Source: CAVQZC01 sp963718315 (GTDB taxonomy: Bacteria; Actinomycetota; Thermoleophilia; Gaiellales; JAICJC01). Taken from it: a DNA stretch of 64,000 nucleotides. The notes under the pieces were generated by a model that worked only from the letters and a program-made list of their open reading frames with translations, was not told the origin of the DNA and searched no databases. Each line of letters starts with the position of its first letter. Position 1 is the stretch's first letter. Position numbers and translations under genes: made by a program. Below, piece after piece: positions 51,160 to 60,854 of this stretch. The DNA lies in assembly GCA_963718315.1 (NCBI GenBank), contig CAVQZC010000003.1, positions 124,001-188,000 on the forward strand, in the 5' to 3' direction.

Positions 51160-51721
51160 ATGTTCCCTGAGGTACCGAATGATCGTCGCCGCGCTGACGC
51201 TCGCGGCTATTGGGATTACAGCGTCGGTCACCACGTCGGCCATCGCGTCGACACCGTCCTCGGATAAGGCCGTGCCCCACGCTCTGCACATGGCGCGGGT
51301 TCGCACCGTATTTGCCCGCATCCGGGCGACTCACGCCGCCGCCTCGATCGGTGTGCGGTTCACGCCCGGCAAGAACGAGACCAGAATCGTCTCGATCGGG
51401 TACCTGAACTGGCTCTATCGCGATTTCCAGGGCCACGACCGCTACTACGCGTACCTCCACGCCCGTCGCATCCCCGGGCTGATGTGCATCCACAGCCATG
51501 AGGGCGCCTGGAACGCCTACAACCCGGCCGGGTACTACGGCGGGCTGCAGATGGACTGGTCGTTCATGCGCACGTACGGATGGGACATGTTGCGCAAGTA
51601 CCACTGGCGCGACGCCCGCTACTGGTCGCCGACCGACCAGCTGGCGGTCGCCAGCCGCGCCGTCGCCCATCGCGGCTACTGGCCCTGGTACAACTCCGCG
51701 GCCGCCTGCGGTCTGATTTAG
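51160..51721 (+). CDS. Secreted Rpf/transglycosylase-like cell-wall hydrolase (frameshift at start)
   Basis: About 186 residues. As read, ATG 51160 with a perfect AAGGAGG is in another frame; removing one C of CCC at about 51165-51167 joins it to the signal peptide LRYRMIVAALTLAA, so I take 51160 as the start. ATG 51179 is the alternative in the uncorrected frame. The C-terminal domain has the catalytic Glu in IHSHEGAWNAY, then YYGGLQMDW and PTDQLAVASRAV, as in lysozyme-like resuscitation-promoting factors. It should cleave peptidoglycan glycan strands outside the cell. Confidence 0.82.
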
Positions 51722-51756
51722 ATGGTTGGTTCCACGACGGCGTGAGGGGTGGGCGA

Positions 51757-51955
51757 GCGTGAATCGGTGGCTGGGCAGGCCGCAGGGAGCGCGCGGGCTG
51801 GTGGCCCGTGTGCTCCCGAGAACGAACCCAGACGCCGATTCACGCCGAAGCCGAGCCGGCTGAATCGGGCAAGTCCCGCTTCAGCCGGCTGGCGGCCACC
51901 ACCGCGGCGGCGTGGAATCACCCATCTCGTCGCGTTGACGGGGCGTCAGCCCCGT
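51757..51955 (+). ncRNA. Highly structured non-coding region, candidate cis-regulatory or trans RNA
   Basis: Three consecutive strong hairpins. Stem A: GCGTGAATCGG (51757-51767) with CCGATTCACGC (51835-51845), 11 bp perfect, enclosing CTGGG/CCCAG and then a 14-bp helix 51785-51798 with 51804-51817 containing two G-T pairs. Stem B: AGCCGGCTGAA (51854-51864) with TTCAGCCGGCT (51880-51890), capped by CGGG/CCCG. Stem C: ACGGGGC (51938-51944) with GCCCCGT (51949-51955), GTCA loop. The fourth hairpin is listed as a terminator. It lies between the transglycosylase gene and a c-di-GMP enzyme gene. No known riboswitch core recognised. Confidence 0.55.
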
Positions 51956-51966
51956 GATCTGGCTCC

Positions 51967-51995
51967 GGCCGGGCGGTGACAGCCACCGCCCGGCC
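51967..51995 (+). terminator. Perfect 12-bp terminator-like hairpin before the GAF-PAS-GGDEF-EAL gene
   Basis: GGCCGGGCGGTG (51967-51978) pairs with CACCGCCCGGCC (51984-51995) around ACAGC, followed by GCCTTTCC. It could end the structured RNA or act as a riboswitch-style expression platform 49 bp before ATG 52045. Confidence 0.65.
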
Positions 51996-52044
51996 GCCTT
52001 TCCTGCACTCAAGCGGATTCCCCGGGACTCCGATACCAGATGGG

Positions 52045-54646
52045 ATGTCCTCGGATTCCCGTTTGCGGGCGCTGCTCGACCTGTCCCGCGCGCTGTCGTC
52101 CAGCCTCGAGCTGCGCGAGGTGCTGCGTGCGTTCACGATGCAGGCGACCGAGCTGACCGGCGCCTCGGCCACGTCGATCTCCGCCTGGGATCGCGACCGT
52201 GACGTCCTGACCACCCTTACGGATTACCAGCGCGGCCTGTTCGGTGAGCTGGTCGAGGGCGCACCCGAGTACCCGCTGTCGGACTACCCCGAGTCGCGGC
52301 GGGTGCTGGAGACCCACGAGTCGTACTCCGTGCGGGTCGCAGACCCGGCCGGCGATCCCGCCGAGCAGGAGTTGCTCCAGCAGGAGGGACACAGCTCCCT
52401 GCTGATGCTCCCACTGGTCACCCGCGGCGAGGCGATCGGCCTGATCGAGATCGTCGACGACAACGACCGCGACTGGAGCAATGACGACGTCGAGTTCTGC
52501 CGGTCGCTGGCCGACGTCGCCGCCGCGGCGATCGCCAACGCCCAGCTGCACGAGCGCCACCGCGCCGCCGAGGCGCGCTACCGGTCGCTGATCGAGCATC
52601 TGCCGGCGGTCACCTACATCGACGTCGCCGGAACCGGCGAGCCGGTGTACGTCAGCCCCCAGATCGAGACGGTCATGGGCGTCCCCCGGGAGGAGTGGCT
52701 GGACAACGCATCGGGCTGGGCGCAGCGGCTCCATCCTGACGACGCCAACGCGGTCGGGGAGTACGCGGAGGCGGTGCTCTCGTGCGCGCCGTATGCCGCC
52801 GAGTACCGGCTGATCGATCTCCAGGGGCGGACGCGCTGGTTCCGCGACGCGGCCGGCCCGGTGCGCGACGCCGATGGCAAGCCGGTCTACATGCAGGGCG
52901 TGATCTTCGACATCACCGCCCGCAAGGAGGCCGAGGCCGCGCTGGGCCAGTCCGAGGCCCGCTTCCGCGAGATGCTCGAGAACGTGCGCCTGGTCGCCGT
53001 GACCTGCGACGTCGACGGCAAGATCATGTTCTGCAACCAGTACCTGGCCGAGCTGACAGGGTGGTCGGCCGAGGAGCTGGTCGGCCGCGACTGGATCGAG
53101 ATGCTGACGCCCGAGGACCACCGGGAGATGGAGCAGCGAACGATGTCGCTGACCAGCTCCGGCCACACGGTGTCGCACTACGAGAGTGCCATTCTCACCC
53201 GCGACGGCCACCGCCGGCTGCTCTCCTGGAACAACACCGTGCTGCGCGACCTGACGGGAGCGCCGATCGGCGTGGCGTCGATCGGCGAGGACATCACCGA
53301 CCGCCGCGACGCCGAGCGCGAGCTGGAGCGGCTGGCCTACCACGACCCGCTGACCGGGCTCCCGAACCGGATCCTCTTCCAGGAGCATCTCGACCTGGCG
53401 TTGGCCCGCGCCCGCCGGTCGGGCGACGGCGTCGCGGTGCTGTACGTCGACCTCGACGACTTCAAGCTCGTCAACGACAGCTTCGGGCACAGCGCCGGCG
53501 ACCAGCTGCTGTGCGAGGTGGCGACGCGCCTGCAGGGGGCGACGCGGGCCTCCGACGTGGTTGCCCGTCAGGGCGGCGACGAGTTCCTGATCCTGATCGC
53601 CGACCTCGACGTCGGCGACGACCGGGCCAGCGTGGACATCGAGGACATCGCACGCCGGGTCGCCGAGCAGGTGCGCGCTTCGCTGCAGACGCCGATGGTG
53701 CTGGCAGACACAGAGATCTACACCAGCGCCAGCCTGGGCATCAGCATCTTCCCGGTCGACGCTCCCGACGCCGAGAGCCTGCTCAAGCACGCCGACATCG
53801 CCATGTACAAGGCCAAGGACAGTGGGCGCGACGGCTACCAGCTGTTCGCGGCCGGCGGCCATGACCCGCGGGCGCAGCTCTCGATGGCAGGGCGCCTGCG
53901 CCGGGCGGTCGAGCGCGAGGAGCTGATCGCTGCACTACCAGCCGCTGGTCGACCTCGAGTCGGGCGGCATCGTCGGGGCGGAGGCGCTGCTCCGCTGGAG
54001 GGACGGCTCGCGCGGGCTGGTGCAGCCCAACGCGTTCATCCCGCTGGCCGAGCGCACCGGCCTGATCGGGCCGATCTCCGACTGGGTGATCGAGGAGGCC
54101 TGCCGGCAGAGCGCCGAGTGGCGCGCGGCCGGCCTCGACATGTACGTGTCGGTGAACCTGCCGGCCATCTTCTGGCAGCCGACGGCGATGCGCCAGGTGC
54201 TCGAGACCATCGAGTCGTTTGGCCTGGCCGCCAACCGGATGATGATCGAGATCACCGAGTCGACGGTGATGGCGGACGCCCTGCGCTCCGAGCCGATCAT
54301 CGCCGAGCTCCACGAGCGCGGACTTCGTCTGGCCATCGACGACTTCGGCACCGGCCACTCGTCGCTCTCGCGGCTCAACCAGATGCAGGTGACGACGCTC
54401 AAGATCGACCGCTCGTTCGTGTCCGACCTGCCGGGCGACGCCAGCGCGGCCGTGCTCGTCTCGACGATCATCCAGCTCGCCCGCAACCTCGGCCTGCAGC
54501 CTCTCGCCGAGGGCATCGAGACCGAGGAGCAGCGGCAGTTCCTGGTCGATCACGGCTGCCCGCTGGGTCAGGGCTTCCTGTTCAGCCGGCCCGTTCCAGC
54601 CGCGCAGATCGTCGGCCTGTACTACGCCCAGCGCCCCGCCGCCTGA
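52045..54646 (+). CDS. GAF-PAS-PAS-GGDEF-EAL c-di-GMP protein (one frameshift)
   Basis: About 867 residues after repair. GAF domain (about 15-165), PAS domain one (about 180-300, closing with GVIFDITARKEAEAAL), PAS two (about 310-420), GGDEF domain with QGGDEF and RASD inhibitory site, and EAL domain with AEALLRW, DDFGTGHSS and EGIETEE. One extra G near 53929 breaks the frame at the GGDEF/EAL junction; the other c-di-GMP enzyme in the window shows the correct join (LLHYQPLVDL). ATG 52045 is used. Both activities look intact, so output probably depends on the sensor domains. The upstream structured RNA may control it. Confidence 0.92.
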
Positions 54647-54670
54647 GGCACCTGGCCACCTGGGCTGCGC

Positions 54671-54696
54671 CCCGCCCCGGCCGCAGCCGGGACGGG
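54671..54696 (+). terminator. Stem-loop after the EAL-protein gene
   Basis: CCCGCCCCGGC (54671-54681) pairs with GCCGGGACGGG (54686-54696), one mismatch, loop CGCA, 24 bp after the stop. Confidence 0.55.
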
Positions 54697-54829
54697 ACGC
54701 GTGTCGCCCTAGCGCGCTAGCAGATGAACGCGGGGTTCGAGGTGCCCCCCGTCGTGGTTGGTTGCGCGGGCCACCCCTACCGCCGCGTGGGGCGGCTGTC
54801 CACTTTCGGACCCTGGCTATCCTTAGGGC

Positions 54830-55454
54830 ATGCCTGTTGCGATCACGGACGCTGCGCGCGACCACGTCATCGAGATTCGCTCCGCCGAGCCGGAGCCCGA
54901 TCAGCTCGCGCTGTGGGTCGAGATCGTGGGGCTGTCGGCCGGCGGATACGCCTACGACATGGCGTTTCTTCGCACGGCCGAGGTCGAGGAGTCGGACGTC
55001 GTCGTCGATGTCGGCGGCGGGTTGACGATCGTCCTGCCGCGGCTCGATGCGCCCGCTCTCGACTGGGGCCACGATCGACCTGTCGCCGGAGTTCGGCGGC
55101 GGACTGGTGATCGACAACCCCAACTCGCCCTACCCGGCCAGCCCCGACATCCCGACGGCGGCCCCAGGCGAGCTCACCGGCGACGTCGAGAGCCAGGTGC
55201 GCCAGGTGCTCGACCAGTGGATCAACCCGGCGATCGCCGCGCACGGCGGCCGCGCCGAGCTGGTCGGCGTCGACGGCGACGTGGCCATGCTGCGGCTGGG
55301 CGGTGGCTGCCAGGGCTGCGGCATGGCGTCGGTGACTCTGTCCCAGGGCATCGAGTCGGCGATCTGCCAGAGCGTCCCCGAGATCTCCCGCATCGTCGAC
55401 GTCACCGATCACGCAAGCGGCGCCAACCCGTATCACCCCGCCGCCGCGACCTGA
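54830..55454 (+). CDS. nfuA: Fe-S carrier NfuA-like protein (one frameshift)
   Basis: About 207 residues after removing one G near 55065. The N-terminal half is a degenerate A-type (HesB/IscA-like) domain without Cys (VAITDAARDHVIEI; GGGLVIDNPN), and the C-terminal half is a NifU domain with INPAIAAHGG and the cluster ligands CQGCGMAS. NfuA delivers 4Fe-4S clusters to target enzymes. No other isc/suf gene is in the window; the 4Fe-4S amine dehydrogenase is a possible client in the same genome. Confidence 0.88.
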
Positions 55455-55694
55455 TCGCCGCAACTCGTGCCCCAGAACTTCGCAAATAGCGGGAATTACC
55501 GAGTTGCACCCAGGTGTGGGGTGTCGTAGGTTGTGCATGCGCCGCTCAGGGCAGCCGAGTAGGTTGAAGCCAGGCGGACGGATCGTAGAGGCGACTCGAA
55601 AGTTCGTTCGTGTGGGGGACGAAAGGCAAGCCGGGGCGGCGAATCCTTTTAATCGTTGCCGGCGCCGCTGGTCTCTCCGAGAAGCCCGTTGAGC
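55455..55694. other. Gap between convergent genes with lower GC and inverted repeats
   Basis: 240 bp, long for convergent neighbours here. ACCC-AGGTGTG-GGGT near 55507-55522 and GCGGCG (55636-55641) with CGCCGC (55663-55668) can form stems. A 62-codon Arg-rich frame at 55504-55692 looks non-coding. I see no tRNA, SRP or RNase P features. An RNA gene cannot be excluded. Confidence 0.3.
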
Positions 55695-56129
55695 TCAGCT
55701 ACCGCTGACAGCGGCGGTTAGCCGGTCGGCCGTGCGCTGAGTCGGCGCGATCACGATGAAGAACAGATTGTCGTTGATCGCCGTCTCCAGCCCGCTGCCG
55801 TCGAGGTGCCCGGTCTTGACGATGTAGGCCTGGGCCTCCAGGGCGCTGGTGTGGCTGTCGCAGACCAGCGCGTTGATGTAGCCGCTCAGGCTGGCGCCGC
55901 GCAGCCAGGCGGCGCAGCCGCGGAGCGCGAGTGGGAGCGACACGATCGCGTGGCGCGATGGGTGCTCGATGCCGCGGACGTGATCCATCCCGGCCCGGGT
56001 GAGGAGCGTCTTTGCGTTGGCGTACGACCGGTGCGACCCGGCGCGGCCGGCCGACGCGAATCCCAGAACCAGGCCGGCCACGATCAGCAGGGCGGCTCCG
56101 AGCAGCAGCCGGGATGCGACCGTCTTCAT
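55695..56129 (-). CDS. Small secreted or anchored protein of unknown function
   Basis: 144 residues. N-terminal signal/anchor (about 5-27), then a globular domain with two Cys (RGCAAWL; ALVCDSH) that could form a disulfide. No family recognised. Its ATG overlaps the adenine deaminase stop (ATGA), so it is translated with that enzyme, but no functional link is evident. Confidence 0.65.
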   Translation of the reverse strand: MKTVASRLLLGAALLIVAGLVLGFASAGRAGSHRSYANAKTLLTRAGMDHVRGIEHPSRHAIVSLPLALRGCAAWLRGASLSGYINALVCDSHTSALEAQAYIVKTGHLDGSGLETAINDNLFFIVIAPTQRTADRLTAAVSGS

Positions 56130-57844
56130 CGACCGGCCTCCACGCCGAGCGGGACGATCTGGAAGCGGTCGACGTCGACCAGCCCCTGGTCGGTCAGCTT
56201 GAGGGCGGGGATCACTGAGAGAGCGAGGAAGCTGAGTGAGTGGAACGGGCCGCCCTCGAACTCGCAGCCGAGCGAGCGGGAGGCCTCGGTGAGCGCCCCG
56301 GTCTGGCCGACGACGTCGGCGACGGGCGCCTCGGAGAGCAAACCGGCGACAGGCAGCGGCAGCTCGGCGAGCACCTGACCGCCGGCCACGGCGACCATGC
56401 CACCGCCCAGCTCCGCCAGCCGTCGCACGGCCGCCAGCATGTCCGCGTCGTCAACGCCCGCAACGATCAGGTTGTGAGCGTCGTGCGCGACGCTGGATGC
56501 GATCGCGCCGCGCAGCAGGCCGAACCCGCGCACGAACCCCAGACCCACCCGCCGCGTGCCCAGGTGCCGCTCGACGACCGCCAGCTTCGCGAGGTCGCGG
56601 GTCGGGTCGGCGACCGCATGGCCCCCGGCGACGGCAAGCCGTTCGTGCACCTCGGCGGTCAGGATCTGGCCGGGGATCAGCTCGATCACGCGGGCATCGC
56701 CTTCGGGCGCCGGTACGGCGAGCGCGTCCACCTGCAGGCCGTCGATCCGCACGGTGTTGAGCGTCCATGCGGGTACGGGCACACGCTCTGGCCAGTCCGG
56801 CCGGCGGCCGGCCACCAGCACCTCGTCAGGCACGAAGCGCTCGAGGTCCGGCAGCAGGAGGAGATCGGCGCGCCGCCCCGCGGCGATCGCGCCGCGGTCG
56901 TCCAGCCCGTGCCAGGTGGCGGCCGTCAGCGACGCCATCACCAGGGCATCGAGCGGGTCGACCCCGGTTCGCACCGCATCCCTGACCAGGGCGTTGACGT
57001 GCCCGTCGGAAGCGATGTGGTCGGGGTCGCGGTCGTCGGTGCAGAGCGCGATCCGATGCGGCCCGAACCGCTCTGCCAGCGGGATCAGCGCCTCCAGGTT
57101 CCGGGCGCCGGACGCCTCGCGGACGAAAAGCACCATGCCGGCCCGCAGCCGCTCCAGCCCTTCGGCCAGCGTCGTCGCCTCATGGTCCGAGCCAATGCCG
57201 GCGCTCGCATACGCCTGCAGCGCCGCTCCCCTGACGGCGGGCGCGTGCCCGTCGACGCGGCCGCCGCCCGCCACTGCCAGCTTCGCCAGCTCCGCCGGGT
57301 CGCCGCCGATCACCCCCGGGAAGTTCATCATCTCGGCCAGCCCCAGCATCCGCCGTCGCCGCAGTAGCCCTTCCAGGTCGCCGGTGCCGAGCGGCCGCCG
57401 CGGCGACTCGAACCGCGACGCCGGCACGCAGGACGGCGCACGGAAGTAGATGTCCAGCGGCAGCCCCTCGGCGCAGTCGACCAGCCAGTGCACGCCGTCG
57501 GTGCCGAGCACGTTGGCCACCTCATGCGGGTCGGCGATGACGGTCGTGGTGCCCAGCGGGACAACCAGCCGTGCGACCTCGTCGGGCAGGAGCAGGGTCG
57601 ACTCCAGGTGCATGTGGGCGTCGATGAATCCGGGGACGACGAACCGGCCGCCGGCGTCCAGCACCTCCACGCCCTCGTACGACCCGACCCCGGCGATCGC
57701 GCCGTCGCAGATGGCGACGTCCGCCTGCAGCCACTCGCGCGTGAATGACGACAGCACGTGGCCTCCACGGACGACGAGGTCTGCCGGCTCGTCTCCGCGC
57801 GCCACAGCCAGCCTTCGCCCCAGATCCCTCACGGGGCGAAGCAT
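56126..57844 (-). CDS. ade: Adenine deaminase
   Basis: 572 residues, the bacterial amidohydrolase-type adenine deaminase. PGFIDAHMHLES gives the first metal His pair; IADPHEVANVLG, the carbons around MMNFPGVIGGD, VDGHAP, GSDHEAT and CTDDRDPDHI give the rest of the binuclear site; the C-terminal domain has SSVAHDAHNLIVAG. It converts adenine to hypoxanthine. GAGG-type ribosome site is weak. Upstream lies the start of the secreted PQQ cluster's last gene. Confidence 0.94.
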   Translation of the reverse strand: MLRPVRDLGRRLAVARGDEPADLVVRGGHVLSSFTREWLQADVAICDGAIAGVGSYEGVEVLDAGGRFVVPGFIDAHMHLESTLLLPDEVARLVVPLGTTTVIADPHEVANVLGTDGVHWLVDCAEGLPLDIYFRAPSCVPASRFESPRRPLGTGDLEGLLRRRRMLGLAEMMNFPGVIGGDPAELAKLAVAGGGRVDGHAPAVRGAALQAYASAGIGSDHEATTLAEGLERLRAGMVLFVREASGARNLEALIPLAERFGPHRIALCTDDRDPDHIASDGHVNALVRDAVRTGVDPLDALVMASLTAATWHGLDDRGAIAAGRRADLLLLPDLERFVPDEVLVAGRRPDWPERVPVPAWTLNTVRIDGLQVDALAVPAPEGDARVIELIPGQILTAEVHERLAVAGGHAVADPTRDLAKLAVVERHLGTRRVGLGFVRGFGLLRGAIASSVAHDAHNLIVAGVDDADMLAAVRRLAELGGGMVAVAGGQVLAELPLPVAGLLSEAPVADVVGQTGALTEASRSLGCEFEGGPFHSLSFLALSVIPALKLTDQGLVDVDRFQIVPLGVEAGR

Positions 57845-57875
57845 ACGGGGCGGCGAGCGCCTGCCGGCCCGGTGG

Positions 57876-59272
57876 CTAGTGGTAGGCGATCAGTCCGCCG
57901 TCAAGCGTCGCCGTCACGACGTAGCCGTCGGCGAACACCGGCTGCGAGAACTCCTCTCGTCGACTCCGGGATCGTCCGCAGCACGGTGCCCGTGGCGGGG
58001 TCGACGAAGTACAGGGCGTTCGGGTTCGCGCTGTCCCAGGTGGCCACAGCGATCACTCCGCCGCCGCTCTCCGACGGCGTTCCCAGCACGGCGGCTCCGA
58101 GGGCGGTCTGCCACTTCGTCGCGCCGGTAGCCGGGTTGAGCGAGCGGATCGAGCCGGGAACCTTGACGCCGTGGATCTTCGTCTGCTGGCCCGAGACGAT
58201 CAGGTTGGTGCCGTCCCAGATCGCTCCCGCCGTGCACGGCCCGCGACCCACGTCGACGTTGATCTGCCAGACCTCCGTCATCGTCTGTGTGTCGATGGCG
58301 TAGAACTTGCCGTTCTTGTTGCAGTCTCCGATCATCGGCGTTGCAACACCGCCGATGGTTGCGGTGAACGGCACCACGGAGGCTCCGAAACCGCCGTCTG
58401 GCACCAGGTCGGCCGTGGGCACCTGCCAGATCGCCTTCTTCTTGAGCGTCTTCGCGTTGAGATCCACGATCGATTCGCTGTCGCCGCGCGGCGCGCTCAG
58501 GCTGAGCGCGTTGGCGACGCCCACCCAGACATCCGTCGAGGTGACCGCGGCGGTCGACCAGATCGAGCCGCCCACAGTCCCCGCCGGCGTACCCGCCAGC
58601 GTGTGGTAGGTGTGCTGCAGGTTTCCGGTGGACTGCGAGAACTTCAGCAGCCCGCCCTGGATCAACGGGTCGTCGCAGTCGCTGGCGATACCGAGGTAGA
58701 TGGAGCCGTTCGCGATGGTCGGGGACGACCAGTTCATGTAGTTGTTCTGCGTCTTGCTGGGGATCTTCGTCTTGACCTTCCAGTTGACCGTGCCGGTCGC
58801 TGCGTCGAGGGCGTAGAGGTAGCCGTCGCCGCCGGCGTCGTAGATCGTCAGCTTCCCCGTCGTCGGGTCGTTCGCGGCTGCCGGCGAGGCGACGAACCCG
58901 AAGCCTTCGCACTCCTTCTTGGTCTGGTAGGCCCCGAGGTTGTCCGTCCACAGCACGTTGCCGGTGCTCAGCGACAATGCGTAGAAGGCGCCGTTGGTGG
59001 ATCCCTCGTAGACCGTGCCGTTGACGACGTCTGGCGTCGAGTACAACGTCCGAGCAGGGCTGCCGGCGATGATGGGCGGCGTCCACGACCAGGCCTGGCT
59101 GAGCCCGGCGACAGTCGCCGGTGCTCACCGTCGCGTCCGCCGAGACCGAGCTGTGCAGCGGGTTGGAGAGGAACGACGTCCAGTCGGCCGTCGGGCCTGC
59201 CGCAGCCGACCCCGTGACGGTGAGCGCCGCCAGCACCGTCAGGCACAGAACGAGGCGCGACCGTGGAGCCAT
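57876..59272 (-). CDS. Secreted PQQ-type beta-propeller protein, copy 1 (two frameshifts)
   Basis: About 464 residues after removing single extra G bases near 59113 and 57957. Signal peptide ending near GSAAAG, then repeated propeller strands such as GGDGYLYALDAATGTVNWK, YMNWSSPTIANGSIYLG, and a C-terminal ATLDGGLIAYH. Several Cys are conserved with copy 2. The fold resembles PQQ-dependent dehydrogenase or BamB propellers, but I do not see the catalytic Asp/Glu and Cys-Cys features needed to call a dehydrogenase. Copy 2 at 60854 is strongly similar throughout. Confidence 0.82.
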
Positions 59273-59394
59273 CAGGACCCTTCCCTACTCATCGAGACAA
59301 CCAGACCCGCGACGAGGGTACCCGCTTCAACCGCTCTGCGCCAGCCCTATGGCGGCCACGCACCCGAGACGCGCCGGTGCAGCCTACCCAGTGG

Positions 59395-59878
59395 TCAATC
59401 CGACTCCCTGATCGGGACGCTCACGCTCCGATACTGGTTGAACGGGTTGTCGTCCAGCTCAGGCTGCTCCGTCCTGACCCCGGCCGCGAAGACGAGCCGG
59501 CCCTCGCCCGACGTGACTTTCACCTCGTACTTCGTGACCAGGCGCGTCCCGGCAGGTACGAACCCATACTCACAGTCGGGGCCGTCCCCGGAGATTCCGA
59601 GGTCGCACACGGCGCGCCGGATCCGGCCGCCGTGCACCCTCGGAACGGTGTCCATCTCGACCTTCTCCGGGCCGTTGTTGCGGATCACCTGTGTGAACCA
59701 GACCAGCGTGCCTGTGGCCACCGGCGTCGACGGGACCCTTGAGCGCCGTCACCGCCATGTCTGCGGTTGGCGCGCTCGCGCCGCTGGAGGCGGCCGCCAG
59801 CACTGCCATCGCGGCGACCAGGCCAACCAGTACGCCGGCGTGTACGACGCGCCGGGTCCATGTCCGATTGCTGTTCAT
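59395..59878 (-). CDS. Secreted DUF11-like domain protein (one frameshift)
   Basis: About 160 residues after removing one base near 59737. Signal peptide ending near SSGASA, then one DUF11/CARDB-type beta-sandwich: ADMAVTALKG and VWFTQVIRNNGPEKVEMDTVPRV (shortened). Such domains occur in surface proteins and have no enzymatic activity. The gene lies between the metallophosphoesterase and PQQ copy 1 with small gaps in one leftward unit. Confidence 0.7.
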
Positions 59879-59891
59879 GGTCTCTCCCCTC

Positions 59892-60854
59892 CTAGTGGCA
59901 AGACGCGGTTCCGCTGTCCGAGAACGATGCCCCGGGGATGTGCAGGAACTCCCAGCTGTAGCTGTCTGTGTGGAGCGTCAGCTTGAGGACGCCGTACGTG
60001 CTGCTGTTGCGTACCTGGCTATTCCGGCGAACCGATGTAAAGCCGCCGTGGTCGACCCCGCCGGTGCCGACCACGATCTCGCGTATCCCGTTCGCGCTCG
60101 GGCTTCCGGTCGGCGTCTGCGGCGCAAAGCGCTCGTAGTTGTGGGCGTGGCCGTTCAGCACGAGGTCGACGTGGGCGTCGTACAGGTCGCGCCAGATCGC
60201 GCTCATCGCGGGCTCCTGGGCAAGCGCCGAGGATGAGAACAGCGGTTCGTGCCAGTACGCGAGCGTGCACCTGTTGGTGTGTGTTGCCAGGTCGTGCTTC
60301 AGCCAGGTCTCCTGGGTCGAACCGGCTGCGCACGACACGACCGGGCACTCCGAGTTCAAGGCGATCAGGTGCCAGGCGCCGATGTCGTAGGAGTAGTACC
60401 CCTTGCCGACCGGCGCGGCGCGGGAGCCGAAGTACGAGAAGTAACCCTCGGCGTGGGAGTGAGCGCAGCTTCCCTTCTCGGTCTGCTCCCCGTATTCGTG
60501 GTTGCCCGGCACTGGGTCTGCGATCGGGTTGAACTGCCCCCACGACTTCGCATACGACGCCTTGAAGTCGGTGAGCAAGCCGCAGTAGTACTGCTCATCG
60601 CCCAGCGGCAGCACGGCGGCCGGGGACTGGGCTTTTGCCAGCGCCGCCGTCGAAGCAGCCCGGCACGCCGTTGCGGTGCCCTTACCGTCGTTGAAATGCG
60701 GATCGTGCGGCGAACAGGCGAGATCGCCGGCGGCGACGATCACCGGATCGGACGCGGCGCGTGCGCCCCCTGCGCGGATGCCGGGAGCCATCGAACCGGT
60801 CAACGCGACCATCACGCAGAGAGCTAATCCCGAGATGAGACGGCGCCGGCGCAT
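59892..60854 (-). CDS. Secreted calcineurin-like metallophosphoesterase
   Basis: 320 residues. Signal peptide ending near GARAAS; metal motifs AAGDLACSPHD, LPLGDEQYY, PGNHEYG, AYWHEPLF and LNGHAHNYER are complete for a binuclear phosphoesterase of the purple-acid-phosphatase-like group. ATG 60854 shares a base with the stop of PQQ copy 2 (TGATG). It would hydrolyse phosphate esters outside the cell. Confidence 0.92.
   Translation of the reverse strand: MRRRRLISGLALCVMVALTGSMAPGIRAGGARAASDPVIVAAGDLACSPHDPHFNDGKGTATACRAASTAALAKAQSPAAVLPLGDEQYYCGLLTDFKASYAKSWGQFNPIADPVPGNHEYGEQTEKGSCAHSHAEGYFSYFGSRAAPVGKGYYSYDIGAWHLIALNSECPVVSCAAGSTQETWLKHDLATHTNRCTLAYWHEPLFSSSALAQEPAMSAIWRDLYDAHVDLVLNGHAHNYERFAPQTPTGSPSANGIREIVVGTGGVDHGGFTSVRRNSQVRNSSTYGVLKLTLHTDSYSWEFLHIPGASFSDSGTASCH

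Noticed and set aside
51757..51995. c-di-GMP-I (GEMM) riboswitch before a GGDEF/EAL gene
   Set aside because: The conserved GCAAA/GGTAGC-type core elements are not present, so only an unclassified structured RNA is claimed.
55504..55692. 62-codon + strand frame
   Set aside because: Arg-rich, no ribosome site and no recognisable fold; likely chance.
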